From positions 54,290,181 to 54,354,180 of the forward strand of contig NC_058340.1 in the NCBI RefSeq assembly GCF_905475395.1: 64,000 bases of DNA. Reading direction: 5' to 3'. Below are positions 50,256-60,525 of the stretch, piece after piece; positions within the stretch are counted from its first letter, which is position 1; each line of letters opens with the position of its first letter. Position numbers and translations under genes: made by a program. Source of the stretch: Chrysoperla carnea. Its lineage: Eukaryota > Arthropoda > Insecta > Neuroptera > Chrysopidae. The notes below the pieces were generated by a model that was not told the origin of the DNA, ran no database searches, and saw nothing but the letters and a program-made list of their open reading frames with translations.

Positions 50256-53200
50256 TTGTTTTATTACAAATTTAAAATGCCGAGAACTTTGAAACTACTC
50301 CCGACTGAAATTTTGGATGAGGCTCTTGATTTTAATCTTTATGATGAAATTGGTAAACTCATACCTCCGTCCAGTGGTATATGGAGAGAAATTAGTAAAC
50401 GCCTTAGTAATCAAATTACTCCAAAACATTTATGGGTAATGTTTCATGGAAATCGATATAAGTTGAAAAATTTGTATTTCGAAGCTAAAGGACTCTTCAT
50501 TCAAGAAGAAATTATTGAACCGAAGGAAACCGAAATAAACACTGGTAGTGATATAAATAATACGTCTACAGAATCCGTTGCTTGTTCTGATTTATCTTAT
50601 TCCATCATAGAAAAGAAAGATGTCAAAAGCAAAAACTTTCCTCTTTTGCATACTATTCTTACAATATCTGCGGCTCTTTGGTCTAAAATAATACCTTCCT
50701 CTTTAAACTACCAGGATAAACGTGATCACACTCGTGGATATTCTGTTTTAAGAAAAGGGTGGACTGATATAATTTATAATGCAATATGGGAGCAATTACG
50801 AATTCCATGTGCGTTTGTCTTTAAACGAGGAATCATATCTGAAAGCCCAGGTTGTCCCTATTTAAAAATATCGGCCTTGTGCCATGAATGCCATTCAAAT
50901 TTAAGTGCACATTTATTATTTAAGCCAAAAAAGACAGATGAAAATATTATTTTACAAGTCACGGCTTCTGACACCCGAGGTCATGCGCATATTAAAAAAC
51001 GTCGCCTGGCTGGGCAATCCCGCCGCGAAATCGGAAAGGAATTAACTAGCACACAAGCAGCAAATTGGAGACGTGAAAACGCAAACCGCTGCATGCTATA
51101 CGGCGAACCACAACCCGCAAATCTTTATAGTCTTGAAGTATTAAGAAAAGCAAAACAGGAGATTCGCGATGAGATTTTGATTGGAGGGAAATGTACCGAT
51201 TTAGTAGAATCATTTCATAATCTTAATGAGTCTGTCGAATTTGCAGATATTATAAAGGAATTGTGCTTAAATAAATTTCACCTCATATACTGGACCATAA
51301 ATCAAGCGACAATTTACAAAGAAATGAGCCACCGTGAGAGAATAAGCATTTCTATAGATGCAACTGGATCACTTGTGCAACAGGTACACAAAGGGAACGA
51401 CTATTCCGGCAGTATTTTCTTATATCAATGTGTAGTTTCCTCAAAAAGTGCAGTGGTTCCAATTGTACAAATGCTATCGGAAAAACATAACGCAAACATG
51501 ATAGCATATTGGCTTCGCGAATGGCTACGAACAAGACTCCCCATACCTTTTGAAGTTATCACGGATTTTTCACTGGCTTTGATGAATGCTGTTTCTTTGG
51601 CATTTAATGGAATGGAGCTATCCAACTATATTGACCTGTGTTTGCAAATTTTAAAAGATGCAAAAGATGACAATGTGCATTTACCCCGAACATTTTTACG
51701 CATTGATATAGCCCATCTTATTAATTTGGTATGCCGTTGGAAGTGTTTCCATAGTACACAATTTAAAGTGAAAGATTTCTACGTCCGTTGTGTTGGTATC
51801 CTGTCGCAGTGTACTACTTTGGAAGATTTTAGGGAAATTTTGCTTTCCGTTCTAGTCGTTTCACAAAGTAAAAGAAGCGGTCGAGTAAAGGATATGGATT
51901 TTTTAACGCCTTGTGAAAATCGGGAGGTCTTTCTCATGAATAGAATTAAAAGCTATAAAATAGAACAATTCGTTAATAAAACAACTAAAACAATTGAAGG
52001 GGATACTTTTGTAGACGATGTTGATAAGTACGAAGAGGAAATTTTAGCGGAGGCTTTCGTAAAAGATGCTACTAAGAATAAATTGACAGAGATACAAAAA
52101 ATTCAAGCAGAAGCACTTCAAGAATGTGGTGTCCAAGGAAGTCGCCTTAATGCATATTACTTACCAAATTTTGCTCAAGATTTGTTAAGAATATGTAAAC
52201 ACTTCGTAATGTGGACAGGAGTTTTATCTTCGAAGTATATGGCGACTGTAACTGCATCGTCATCGTATGTGGAAAGTTACTTCAACGATTTGAAGAATTC
52301 TGTTCTCAAGAACGAGAACTTACCTATTCGAGCTGACAAGTTCTTTGTTCACCACGTACGATCTATTGAAGGTACAGTGAAATTGGTTAAATCAACTCTT
52401 TTACTGTCAAAGGAGCAACTAAAATTTAAACCAGCACAAAATGTCAATTCTATTTTCATTGATAAAAGTGAAAATATCAGTCAAAATCTTGAAATATGTA
52501 ATAATAATTTAGGGACCGATCTTGATCATTTAAACGAAGTTGAAAATTGGAAGGGAAAAGCAGCGCAAAAAATCAAAACGAATAAATATTTACAAAAATG
52601 TCCTGGAATGACATCAATTGAAGGCAAACCAATAACAATTAGTTCAAAAAAATTGTTATTAAGAAATGGGAGTATTCTACCTTCTTTAGTAATAAATGGC
52701 ATGAAAATACAGGTAACATATACCTGTCCTTTTGATACTTTGGCCCAAGCATTTTCTGCCGCCTATGTCGATATAAATTCATATAATACATTCGTTGACA
52801 AAAGCGGCATTCAGTTTTTTGAATTAGTAAAAAATTTTGTAATGCAAGGGCCTAAGTCTTCTATTTATAAACAAAGGGCCGACCTCTTATTGAAATGGCG
52901 TGGGAATTCCCTGAAAAATAATGTATTAGATTGTTCTGGAAACGTAATAGAGCTGGCAGAATATCTCTTTAAAAATGAGCCCAGTGTCATAAATATCCGG
53001 AAATGTAAAAAATGTAATTCCGCACGTTCATCTTCTGTTGTTGCATTATGCTTAACTCCCCAATATTTTTATGAAACTGGTTTTGCTGGTGTCGAAGAAA
53101 ATATAAAAAAATCTCTACGAATCGCTTTAAATCAACAATGCAAATCATGTAAGGAGGATATGGAAACTTCTACTGTTATTGGGAATCATTTAATAATTGA

Positions 53201-53489
53201 CGTAGAATTTACAAACTTTCCGAAACACAATGATCCAGATTGGTCTGGCCAAATAAAATTATCAGATTTGCCTGTAGAGATAAATATTTTCAATGACAAT
53301 TTTAAGCTTGTCGCTGCCATTACAAATTTACCTCCAAAGGTGGAGAATAGTATTGGGCACTATGTAGCATACTGCCTTCGTGCTTCAAGTAAATGGCAGC
53401 TACACGACGGCTTAAAGTCCGAAATAATAACGGTCAATCCAAATAGAATTAAAACAACGGTGTGCGTTTTAATTTTTGTTAGAAAGTAA
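50256..53489 (+). CDS. NOF-like MULE transposase with C-terminal USP-like cysteine peptidase domain
   Basis: The 1077-codon frame is uninterrupted. The likely start is the second Met (50277, MPRTLKLLP); the first is seven codons upstream. Residues ~8-90 are helical and may bind DNA (WREISKRLSNQIT). A zinc-finger-like module follows: C200, C209, C212 and then GHAH at 243-245, as in MULE transposases. The DDE core has D368 (SIDATG), D437 (VITDFS, followed by LALMNAV) and E673 (YVESYFNDLKN). The C-terminal ~260 residues look like a ubiquitin-specific protease: C824 (TCPFDTLAQ), a CX2C-X41-CX2C ribbon (C917, C920, C962, C965), the His box GHYVAYCL with H1035, and D1051 sixteen residues later. It cuts and joins its own ends; the peptidase role is unknown. 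Length is close to the ~120-kDa NOF protein. Confidence 0.88.
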   Translation: MFYYKFKMPRTLKLLPTEILDEALDFNLYDEIGKLIPPSSGIWREISKRLSNQITPKHLWVMFHGNRYKLKNLYFEAKGLFIQEEIIEPKETEINTGSDINNTSTESVACSDLSYSIIEKKDVKSKNFPLLHTILTISAALWSKIIPSSLNYQDKRDHTRGYSVLRKGWTDIIYNAIWEQLRIPCAFVFKRGIISESPGCPYLKISALCHECHSNLSAHLLFKPKKTDENIILQVTASDTRGHAHIKKRRLAGQSRREIGKELTSTQAANWRRENANRCMLYGEPQPANLYSLEVLRKAKQEIRDEILIGGKCTDLVESFHNLNESVEFADIIKELCLNKFHLIYWTINQATIYKEMSHRERISISIDATGSLVQQVHKGNDYSGSIFLYQCVVSSKSAVVPIVQMLSEKHNANMIAYWLREWLRTRLPIPFEVITDFSLALMNAVSLAFNGMELSNYIDLCLQILKDAKDDNVHLPRTFLRIDIAHLINLVCRWKCFHSTQFKVKDFYVRCVGILSQCTTLEDFREILLSVLVVSQSKRSGRVKDMDFLTPCENREVFLMNRIKSYKIEQFVNKTTKTIEGDTFVDDVDKYEEEILAEAFVKDATKNKLTEIQKIQAEALQECGVQGSRLNAYYLPNFAQDLLRICKHFVMWTGVLSSKYMATVTASSSYVESYFNDLKNSVLKNENLPIRADKFFVHHVRSIEGTVKLVKSTLLLSKEQLKFKPAQNVNSIFIDKSENISQNLEICNNNLGTDLDHLNEVENWKGKAAQKIKTNKYLQKCPGMTSIEGKPITISSKKLLLRNGSILPSLVINGMKIQVTYTCPFDTLAQAFSAAYVDINSYNTFVDKSGIQFFELVKNFVMQGPKSSIYKQRADLLLKWRGNSLKNNVLDCSGNVIELAEYLFKNEPSVINIRKCKKCNSARSSSVVALCLTPQYFYETGFAGVEENIKKSLRIALNQQCKSCKEDMETSTVIGNHLIIDVEFTNFPKHNDPDWSGQIKLSDLPVEINIFNDNFKLVAAITNLPPKVENSIGHYVAYCLRASSKWQLHDGLKSEIITVNPNRIKTTVCVLIFVRK

Positions 53490-55594
53490 ATAATTTGCAC
53501 AACACTTACCTAAACAATATTCCTCCCCTTCCTCTAGTACAACATATACAGACTTCATTTACACAAACTTCTCTCATATATATAAACTATATGTAAAATT
53601 CTATCACAAGCTGTTTGGACTCGGCGTCAACATATCAATCGGCACATTGTCTTTGTCCCCTCCACATAAATTCCCCCAACCTTCTGATAACAGCCCAGTA
53701 AAAACATTTTGCAAATATATTAGCTAAAAACGAGAAAGATATTTGTTGATTGTTGTATCGGTGGGATATAATACCGTTTACGTCCCCAACCTTTGCAGTT
53801 TGATTAATTTAATATCATGAAAAATCCTATTCTAAAGTATATCTGTCAATTGCCGTATACAGTATCCCAGTACAAATGTCACAGGAAGTAGCACAGCGAG
53901 GGTTAGGTTTCCCCCGAATATATATCACCTCCCTGTGGCTACGTTCTTGGTTTAAAAATAGTGAAAATTGAAAACTAAGTTATTCTATAAGTGGTCTTTC
54001 CAAAAATTCTATTCATAAACCAGTACAAACGAATGTGCTATGTGTTTACTCTTGTATCGGGGGTTAATTTTCCTCCCCTACGCCCCATTTGAAGTTGTAT
54101 TGATTTAATATTCTGGAACAATCCTCTACTAATGTATATCTATCGATTGGCGTATACAGTATCCCAGTACAAACGTCACAGGAAGTAGCACAGCGAGGGT
54201 TAGGTTTCCCCCGCATATATCTAACCTCCCTGTGGCTACGTTCGTGGTTTAAAAATAGTGAAAATTGAAAACTAAGTTATTCTATAAGTTGGCTTTCTAA
54301 AAATTCCATTCATATACCAGTACAAACGAATGCGCTATGTGTTTACTCTAGTATCGGGGGTAAATTTTTCTCCCCCACGCCCCATTTGAAGTTGTATTGA
54401 TTTAATATTCTGGAACAATCCTCTACTAATGTATATCTATCGATTGGCATATACAGTATCTCAGTACAAATTTCACAGGAAGTAGCACAGCGAGGGTTAG
54501 GTTTCCCCCGAATATATATCACCTCCCTGTGGCTACGTTCTTGGTTTAAAAGTAGTGAAAATTGAAAACTAAGTTATTCTATAAGTGGTCTTTCCAAAAA
54601 TTCTATTCATAAACCAGTACAAACGAATGCGCTATGTGCTTACTCTTGTATCGGGGGTAAATTTTCCTCCCCCACGCCCCATTTGAAGTTGTATTGATTT
54701 AATATTCTGGAACAATCCTCTACTAATGTATATCTATAGACTGGCGTATACAGTATCCCAGTACAAACGTCACAGGAAGCAGCACAGCGAGGGTTAGGTT
54801 TCCCCCGCATATATCTAACCTCCCTGTGGCTACGTTCCTGGTTTAAAAAGGGTGAAAATGGAAAAATAAGTTATTCTATATGTATTCTTTCCAAAAATTC
54901 TATTCATAGACCAGTACAAACGAATGCGCTATGTGTTTACTCTTGTATCGGGGGTTGATTTTCCTCCCCTATGCCCCATTTGAAGTTGAATTGATTTAAT
55001 ATTCTGGAACAATCCTCTACTAATGTATATCTATCGATTGGCGTATACAGTAACCCAGTACAAACGTCATAGAAAGCAGCACAGCGAGGGTTAGGTCTCC
55101 CCCGAATATATATCACCTCCCTGTGGCTACGTTCGAAGTTTAAAAATGGTGAAAATGGAAAACTAAGTTATTCTATATGTATTCTTTCTAAAAATTTCAT
55201 TCATAGCCCAGTACAAACGAATGCGTTATGTGTTTACTCTTGTATCGGGGGTGAATTTTTGCTCCCTCACGCCCCATTTGAAGTTGTATTGATTAAATAT
55301 TCTGGAAAAATCCTTTTTTAACGTATATCTATCAATTGGCACATACAGTAGCTCATTACTAACGTCTCAAGAAGTAGCATTTACATAATTTTCCATCATC
55401 ATGTAATTGCACCCTTATAAATATCCTCCCCATGGCTGCCGTTTTCAGTATACATTTCTCAAAATGAACAATAGTATCAATTTTATAGTCTTTTGTAAGA
55501 AATCTATGTTTATAGCGTTATTCTACTGAATTGGTAACTTGTTAACTAGTATTAGTGGGTTGGTATATTTTTGGCTCCCCACCCCGTATTTTTG
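53490..55594 (-). repeat. Tandem array of 297-bp units, right arm
   Basis: In inverted orientation the anchor CCCTGTGGCTACGTT starts at 53931, 54228, 54525, 54822 and 55119, exactly 297 bp apart. Subtypes alternate B-A-B-A-B as in the left arm. A strongly diverged unit extends inward to about 53630, close to the transposase stop codon, so the gene must end its transcript inside the arm. The right arm has five good units against ten on the left. Confidence 0.93.
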
Positions 55595-55846
55595 ATTTTT
55601 TTCCCTTTATATTCTGGAACAATCCTTTAATTTGATTGTTCTTCCGAAAGGTAGCATTAAAATTTCAGTACAAAAAATGCGGGGGCTAGCGTGAAGTTGG
55701 CCCCCGCGCATATATAATTGAATATCTCGAGAATGGGGTGGTACAAAAGGGTGAAATTCTGGAACAATCCATCTTAATGCGAGTACAATCGAACCATATG
55801 GTTTATATTCTGGAACAAAAAATGCGGGGGCCAACTTCACGACGGT
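55595..55846 (-). repeat. Distal terminal inverted repeat, right arm
   Basis: This is the inverted copy of 44943-45205 and includes the same internal inverted tip. The fortuitous 77-codon frame present at each end translates identically in both, a simple measure of how little the arms have diverged. Confidence 0.9.
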
Positions 55847-55855
55847 AACTATACC
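55847..55855. repeat. 9-bp target-site duplication, right
   Basis: AACTATACC follows the terminal GACGGT of the element and matches the left copy at all nine positions. Confidence 0.92.
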
Positions 55856-55884
55856 TTATGATTCAAGTCCAATAATCAATATAA

Positions 55885-56087
55885 CTTAAGATGGTTAATC
55901 GTTATTTGGACAAAATTCAACAAATTAACTTATTGTAAAATCTTGCGACGCGACGTTTCGTATTGTTTTAAATACATCATCAGACAACTGAATTAATTAC
56001 AAAGGTCATTATTAATAATAATAACATACTATTGTAATTATTTCAGTTGCCTGATGATGTATTAATAAAAATACGAACCATCTTAAG
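55885..56087. repeat. Foldback repeat (palindromic insertion)
   Basis: The outer arms CTTAAGATGGTT (55885) and AACCATCTTAAG (56076) are a perfect inverted pair. Further in, TTCGTATTGTTTTAAATACATC with AGACAACTGAA (55957-55992) mirrors TTCAGTTGCCTGATGATGTA with ATACGA (56042-56075). The two pairs are not collinear to the base, so it may be two nested palindromes. The GATGATGTATT and CGACGTTTCG phrases are reminiscent of retroelement ends, but I cannot assign it. Confidence 0.55.
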
Positions 56088-57191
56088 ATAGTTGAGTTAT
56101 TTAAGCAAAATCTTAAGAAATCTTCAAAACTTTTAATATAAGTAATTAAAATTAATTTATTTACCGCGACTAAAATGAGATAATTGCAATTAAAATGGAA
56201 ATCTTTTTAGTTTTTTCCATTCAAGGAGAGTTACCGTTTTGACAAAAAAAAAAAAAAAATAAAATTATTCATCGTTTAGTTTCCTCCAAATATTAAATTA
56301 AATATTATATTTATTATAGTATTGTTTTAAAGGAGGGATGTATGTGTGTATTAATAGTATTGTATTTGATTTTATAAGTGTACACTACAGTAAGCAGTAA
56401 AAAACTTAGTTGTATGCAGTGTAGTTAAATAGCTATGTATATAAGTATAGAATGGGTAATAAGCTAATAATTTTATATCGGATAGTATGAAAAGAAACAC
56501 CTTAAGTTCTAAAAGAATTTTTATAATTGTATTTTTCTATTCAAACCTTGAGCCACTTTCTTTCAAAGCAATTTAAAAGCACTAATTTGGTTTGGGAATT
56601 TTGAATTATTCAAGTGGAAAAGTCAGGGAATTTCATTTTGGAAAAACAGAGTCCACCTCGGTTTGTCTTAAAAATCTGGTACTGTCAGTATGTTAACAAA
56701 CAAATATCGATTCTATTGAAGTTGATTCTATTGAACCTAATAAATTAAAAGTGTTTATTCTTGACTAATTAAATCATGCATGCATACACATCAGATTAAT
56801 CTTATTAAAATTTATAAAGACGACGAATGCTTTATCTAATACCTACAGTACATAATACACATACATTACACATTACACGGTGTGTGTGTAATGTAATTAT
56901 GTGTTAGTTAATGTGTTTGTTGTGATGTGTGTATAAATAACACAAAATTGATCAAGAAAATCAAAGTGTACGGACAGAGAATGGAATAGATGAAACATCT
57001 GTGTTTTATTTTTTATTTTAAAAATTTAATTTTTTTTATTTTTATTCAATTTAAATATTTTATTATTTTATTTTAAGTTGAAAATTCTAAATTAATACTG
57101 AATTTGTTTAGCTTAAATTGTGTATTATGGTTGTTGTAATAGGTTCCATAGACGATCAAACAATTTGCGTAACATCATGTTAGCAGAATAA
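56088..57191. other. AT-rich DNA, nothing recognised
   Basis: There are a few TG/CA-rich stretches (56340, 56860-56935) and T-rich tracts. No gene can be supported. Confidence 0.5.
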
Positions 57192-57372
57192 TCTATATAT
57201 ATAAAACAAAGTCGTGTTAGTGACACTACTTATAACTAAAGAACGGCTGAACCGATTTAGCTGAAAATTGGCAGGGAGGTAGTTTAGAGCCACGAGAATA
57301 ACATAGGATACTTTTTATCCCGTTCGACAGCATTCCTGTGGGACTTCATAACTGCACATATATCATTTATTT

Positions 57373-57749
57373 ATTAAACAAGGATAGTTCAAACCTACTT
57401 ACATTTAAATCTTATATGTCGATCTTTATTTATTAAATGTTATCTGTACTGTATATATCTATTTAATATATGTTTAGAGCTATCTTTGTTTAGAATATTC
57501 ATTTTATAATTTAGTGTTCTCTTACAATAAATTCTAAATGTTTATTGTATCTACTATCTTTTTTTGATAATTTTTTATTAAACAAGGATAGTTCAAACCT
57601 ACTTACATTTAAATCTTATATGTCGATCTTTATTTATTAAATGTTATCTGTACTGTATATATCTATTTAATATATGCTTAGAGCTATCTTTGTTTAGAAT
57701 ATTCATTTTATAATTTAGTGTTCTCTTACAATAAATTCTAAATGTTTGT
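57373..57749. repeat. Near-identical direct repeat of ~170 bp inside the Helitron
   Basis: ATTAAACAAGGATAGTTC starts at 57373 and at 57587 (offset 214 bp). The following ~165 bp are the same apart from a T/C change (ATGTTTAGAG versus ATGCTTAGAG). About 40 bp of other sequence separate the copies. Confidence 0.85.
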
Positions 57750-58124
57750 TAAAAAACTAATGTAATAAAATGAATAACAAATATCTTGGGTCTTTGTCCA
57801 ACTTATTACTGTGTGTCCGAAACAGTAATGAATCGTAATTGAAATGAAAAGGACAATTTCGAAATAATTAGATTCAATGCGGAATAATTTCAGAGACAGA
57901 ACGGAATGAAAATGTTGGCTCTACAGTCAGATTCATAAAATATATCGAAAATTGCTCATTTAATGGTCAAATAAACACGATTTTTGTAATTTTCGGGTCA
58001 AAATTACCTTATAAACTTAGTTTTATCGAAATTGGAAACAAAAAATTTTTTTACACTTTTGCAATTTGTAAAAATAGAAAAAATCATAAAAAATTAAAAA
58101 AAAAAAAATTTTTTGTAATTTTTG

Positions 58125-58220
58125 GTTGGGTTGGGTTAGGTTGGGTTAGGTTGAGTTAGGTTGGGTTAGGCTGGGTTAGGCTGGGTTAGGCTGGGTTAGG
58201 TTGGGTTGGGTTGGGATGAG
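58125..58220 (+). repeat. Telomere-like minisatellite of TTGGGTTAGG units
   Basis: About nine 10-bp units read TTGGGTTAGG, with variants TTGAGTTAGG and CTGGGTTAGG. Every second pentamer is TTAGG, the canonical insect telomere repeat; the other is a TTGGG variant. It lies in the outer Helitron, 50 bp before the second Helitron start. Confidence 0.85.
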
Positions 58221-58263
58221 TGTGGGTGTGGGTTGAGTTGGGTTTTTTTTTCAATTTTATTGA

Positions 58264-59088
58264 TCTGTATATATAAAAATAAATTGCTGTGCGTTAGTCT
58301 CGCTAAAACTCAAAAACGGCTGGACCGATTTTCAAAATTAAACTAAACTAAATTAAAAAAAACCCAAAAATTAAACTAAAGAAATCAAAATTTATTAATT
58401 TTGTATCGGAATCGCTATTGTTACGCTTGATCCTCAAGGTTGCAAGAGTGTTCCAAAATTGTTCAATATATAGAAAGATACGTACAAGTGTACTGCGAAG
58501 TTATACTATTTATTTATATTCAGTTTGTAAAACTTAACCAAAAATTTCAAGAAGAAACTCAAGAAGAATGTTTGTCATTACTTTTGTTTTATTTGTGTTT
58601 ATTCTCATATTGTTTATATTGTGTATGTTTATTAACATACCCGTGCGCATGGCCTTTGCGATGATCATAAACAAATCGCAAAGCCAGTCGTTGGAAGTTT
58701 GCGGGATTAATTTAGAATTTCCATGCTTCTCGCATGGACAACTATATGTCGCGTGTTCACGTGTAGGAAAGCCATCGTCTTTATATATTTATGCTCCGAA
58801 AAACCAAACTAAAAACGTAGTTTATCAAAAAGCTTTAAATTGAATAGATATATTTATTATGTTTTGTTATGTATTGATTATATTTTGTTGTGTTAATAAA
58901 ACACATAAAACATGTTAAAATGACCAACAAGTTTCATTTAATAACCTAATACCATTTTAACCGTAGATAATACAACCAGTGTTAATTTTTGACAAAAATA
59001 AATTAGAGTCTAAAGGTTGACATAATCACGAACCAAAAGTTGTAAAAAAAAAAGTTGCAGGTGATACGAAGTTCACCGGGTCAGCTAG
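58264..59088 (+). mobile_element. Non-autonomous Helitron carrying a helicase fragment
   Basis: This 825-bp span has its own TC start after an A and the CTAG|T end with the 3' hairpin (59060-59077). The only coding content is the tail of the Rep/helicase at 58634-58843. It is too short for rolling-circle replication by itself. Confidence 0.65.
58634..58843 (+). pseudogene. Helitron Rep/helicase, C-terminal fragment
   Basis: The frame reads IPVRMAFAMIINKSQSQSLE, then VCGINLEFPCFSHGQLYVAC, SRVGKPSSLYIYAP and KNVVYQKAL before a stop. This is the end of the PIF1-like helicase of insect Helitrons, including the late helicase motif around GQLYVACSRVG. All upstream domains (HUH nuclease, helicase motifs I to IV) are missing. 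Upstream codons in this frame are hydrophobic noise. INKSQSQSL has Ser where INKSQGQSL is expected. Confidence 0.85.
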
Positions 59089-59121
59089 TAATCTTATATT
59101 TTATCTTATCTTATTTCTATT

Positions 59122-59635
59122 CCTATATCTTATAAATGTGAAAGTAAGGATGTTTGTTTGTTTGTGACGCTTTCACGCAAAAAATACCGAATGGATTTTC
59201 ATGAAACTGTACAAAATGTCAAAAATAAAGCTCATATATCAGAATAACACATGAGCTATAATTTATAAAGATATTTTTATAAAAAATTAAATTTAATCTG
59301 ACATTATACTGCTTAATCGATGATCATCATTTTGAACCATAAATTAAAAATTTCTGCAAAAATTTAAAATAATAAATGAATTTAAATAAATGCATGGCCA
59401 TCTTTCTAATATACTCAATGAATTATGACTATTTTACACTTTAAAAAATTGAAAACTGTGCGTATATTAGATAGAGCAGTAAAATGTCAGCTTAAATTTA
59501 ATTTTTTTATAAATATATCGTTATAAATTATAGCTCATGTGTTATTCTGATGTATGAACTATATTGTTGTACAGTTTCATTCAAATCCATTCACTAGTTT
59601 TTGCGTGAAAGCGTAACAAACAAACATTTATAGGG
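59122..59635. mobile_element. DNA element with ~190-bp inverted arms (TATAAATGYGAAAG type)
   Basis: The left arm CTATATCTTATAAATGTGAAAG with GACGCTTTCACGCAAAAA, ATGGATTTTCATGAAACTG and AACACATGAGCTATAATT is mirrored by AATTATAGCTCATGTGTT, CAGTTTCATTCAAATCCAT, TTTTTGCGTGAAAGCG and CATTTATAGGG. The centre is about 130 bp and non-coding. A truncated copy of the same family is nested at about 38871-39240. Confidence 0.7.
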
Positions 59636-60525
59636 AAACATATAAAATATATATTGATAGCAATTGGTTCGGATGATTGAAACAACCCGTTAAATTATGT
59701 ATAGAGGCAATCATAGCCAGTATATAATCGGAATTTTAAGAAAATGGTTCAGAATTTAAAGAAAAAATAGCCGAATTATTGTAACTCTCGAATGTGGCAT
59801 GTCCTGTATGTCTAAAATATATACCTATGGTTAGCAGTTATAATTAGTTTGATACATTCATTCATCTTCACCAAATTTCACATTTATAACATATCAGCAT
59901 CAGCATGAGCGACAGATACAAAAATTTAAAAAAAATCAATGAAACAATAAGAACCTATATTTTATGCCTTAGTTGTCTTCTCAAAAAATTCGAATTATAT
60001 ATTTGATCCGATATGATTTGGAATTAATTTTCTGATCCATGGGCTTGACTAAGTTACACACGCGTGTTATACATCTTAAAATGGTATGCATTAACAAAAT
60101 TGTGGTACAAATTGTTTGATCGTGTATGGGGGATTTAAGATGGTTTAGTTTATCTTAACTTCGTTCGTTCATTGGTAATGCGTAATGCTTTGTATTTGAA
60201 TGGTGATAATAAACATTAAACAGCTGCATCATTTTTACACAATTTATTATAAACGAACCATGATTATTATATTAAAAAATATTTTTTTAAGTTAATGTTA
60301 TTGTTTCATTTTATTCATGTAAAATGTTTAAAATTTGTTGAATTTTTTTAAAAGTTATTGGTAATTTTATTGGGTGTGTCAGAATAATGTTTCTCTTATC
60401 AGTACAGAATGTTTCTACAAAAATGTCGCCTTAATATGTAGTTCACATTAAATGCACATTCGTTGGCTAGTAAATGGTTCGAATCATCCATCCAATAGTA
60501 GTGAAAAATAAAGTATGCAATTTGA
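59636..60525. other. AT-rich DNA, nothing recognised
   Basis: No gene or bounded repeat can be supported. Confidence 0.45.

Larger units (their letters stand above)
44943..55846 (+). mobile_element. Complete Foldback (FB/NOF-like) transposon of the MULE superfamily
   Basis: The element is 10,904 bp. Both ends read ACCGTCGTGAAGTTGGCCCC inward, and the terminal ~260 bp of the two arms look the same throughout; even the fortuitous 77-codon frame they share translates identically. Inside the tips come long arms of 297-bp tandem units (ten on the left, five well-preserved on the right), then an internal region with one 1077-codon gene. Long tandem-built inverted arms, a 9-bp duplication and a large central MULE transposase are the defining traits of Drosophila FB-NOF. 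Perfect target duplications, like ends and an open gene indicate a recent, possibly active copy. Confidence 0.93.
57192..59088 (+). mobile_element. Helitron remnant, possibly hit by a second Helitron
   Basis: After an A the sequence starts TCTATATATATAAAACAAAG, a typical insect Helitron 5' end, and continues with AACGGCTGAACCGATTT. A second 5'-like end starts at 58264 (TCTGTATATATAAAAATAAA, then GGCTGGACCGATTTT). Both share a 3' end at 59085-59088, CTAG followed by T, with a hairpin GGTGA/TCACC ending 11 bp before it. These are the TC, CTRR, A/T-target and hairpin hallmarks. The outer span may be a chimera or the remains of two insertions. Confidence 0.65.
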
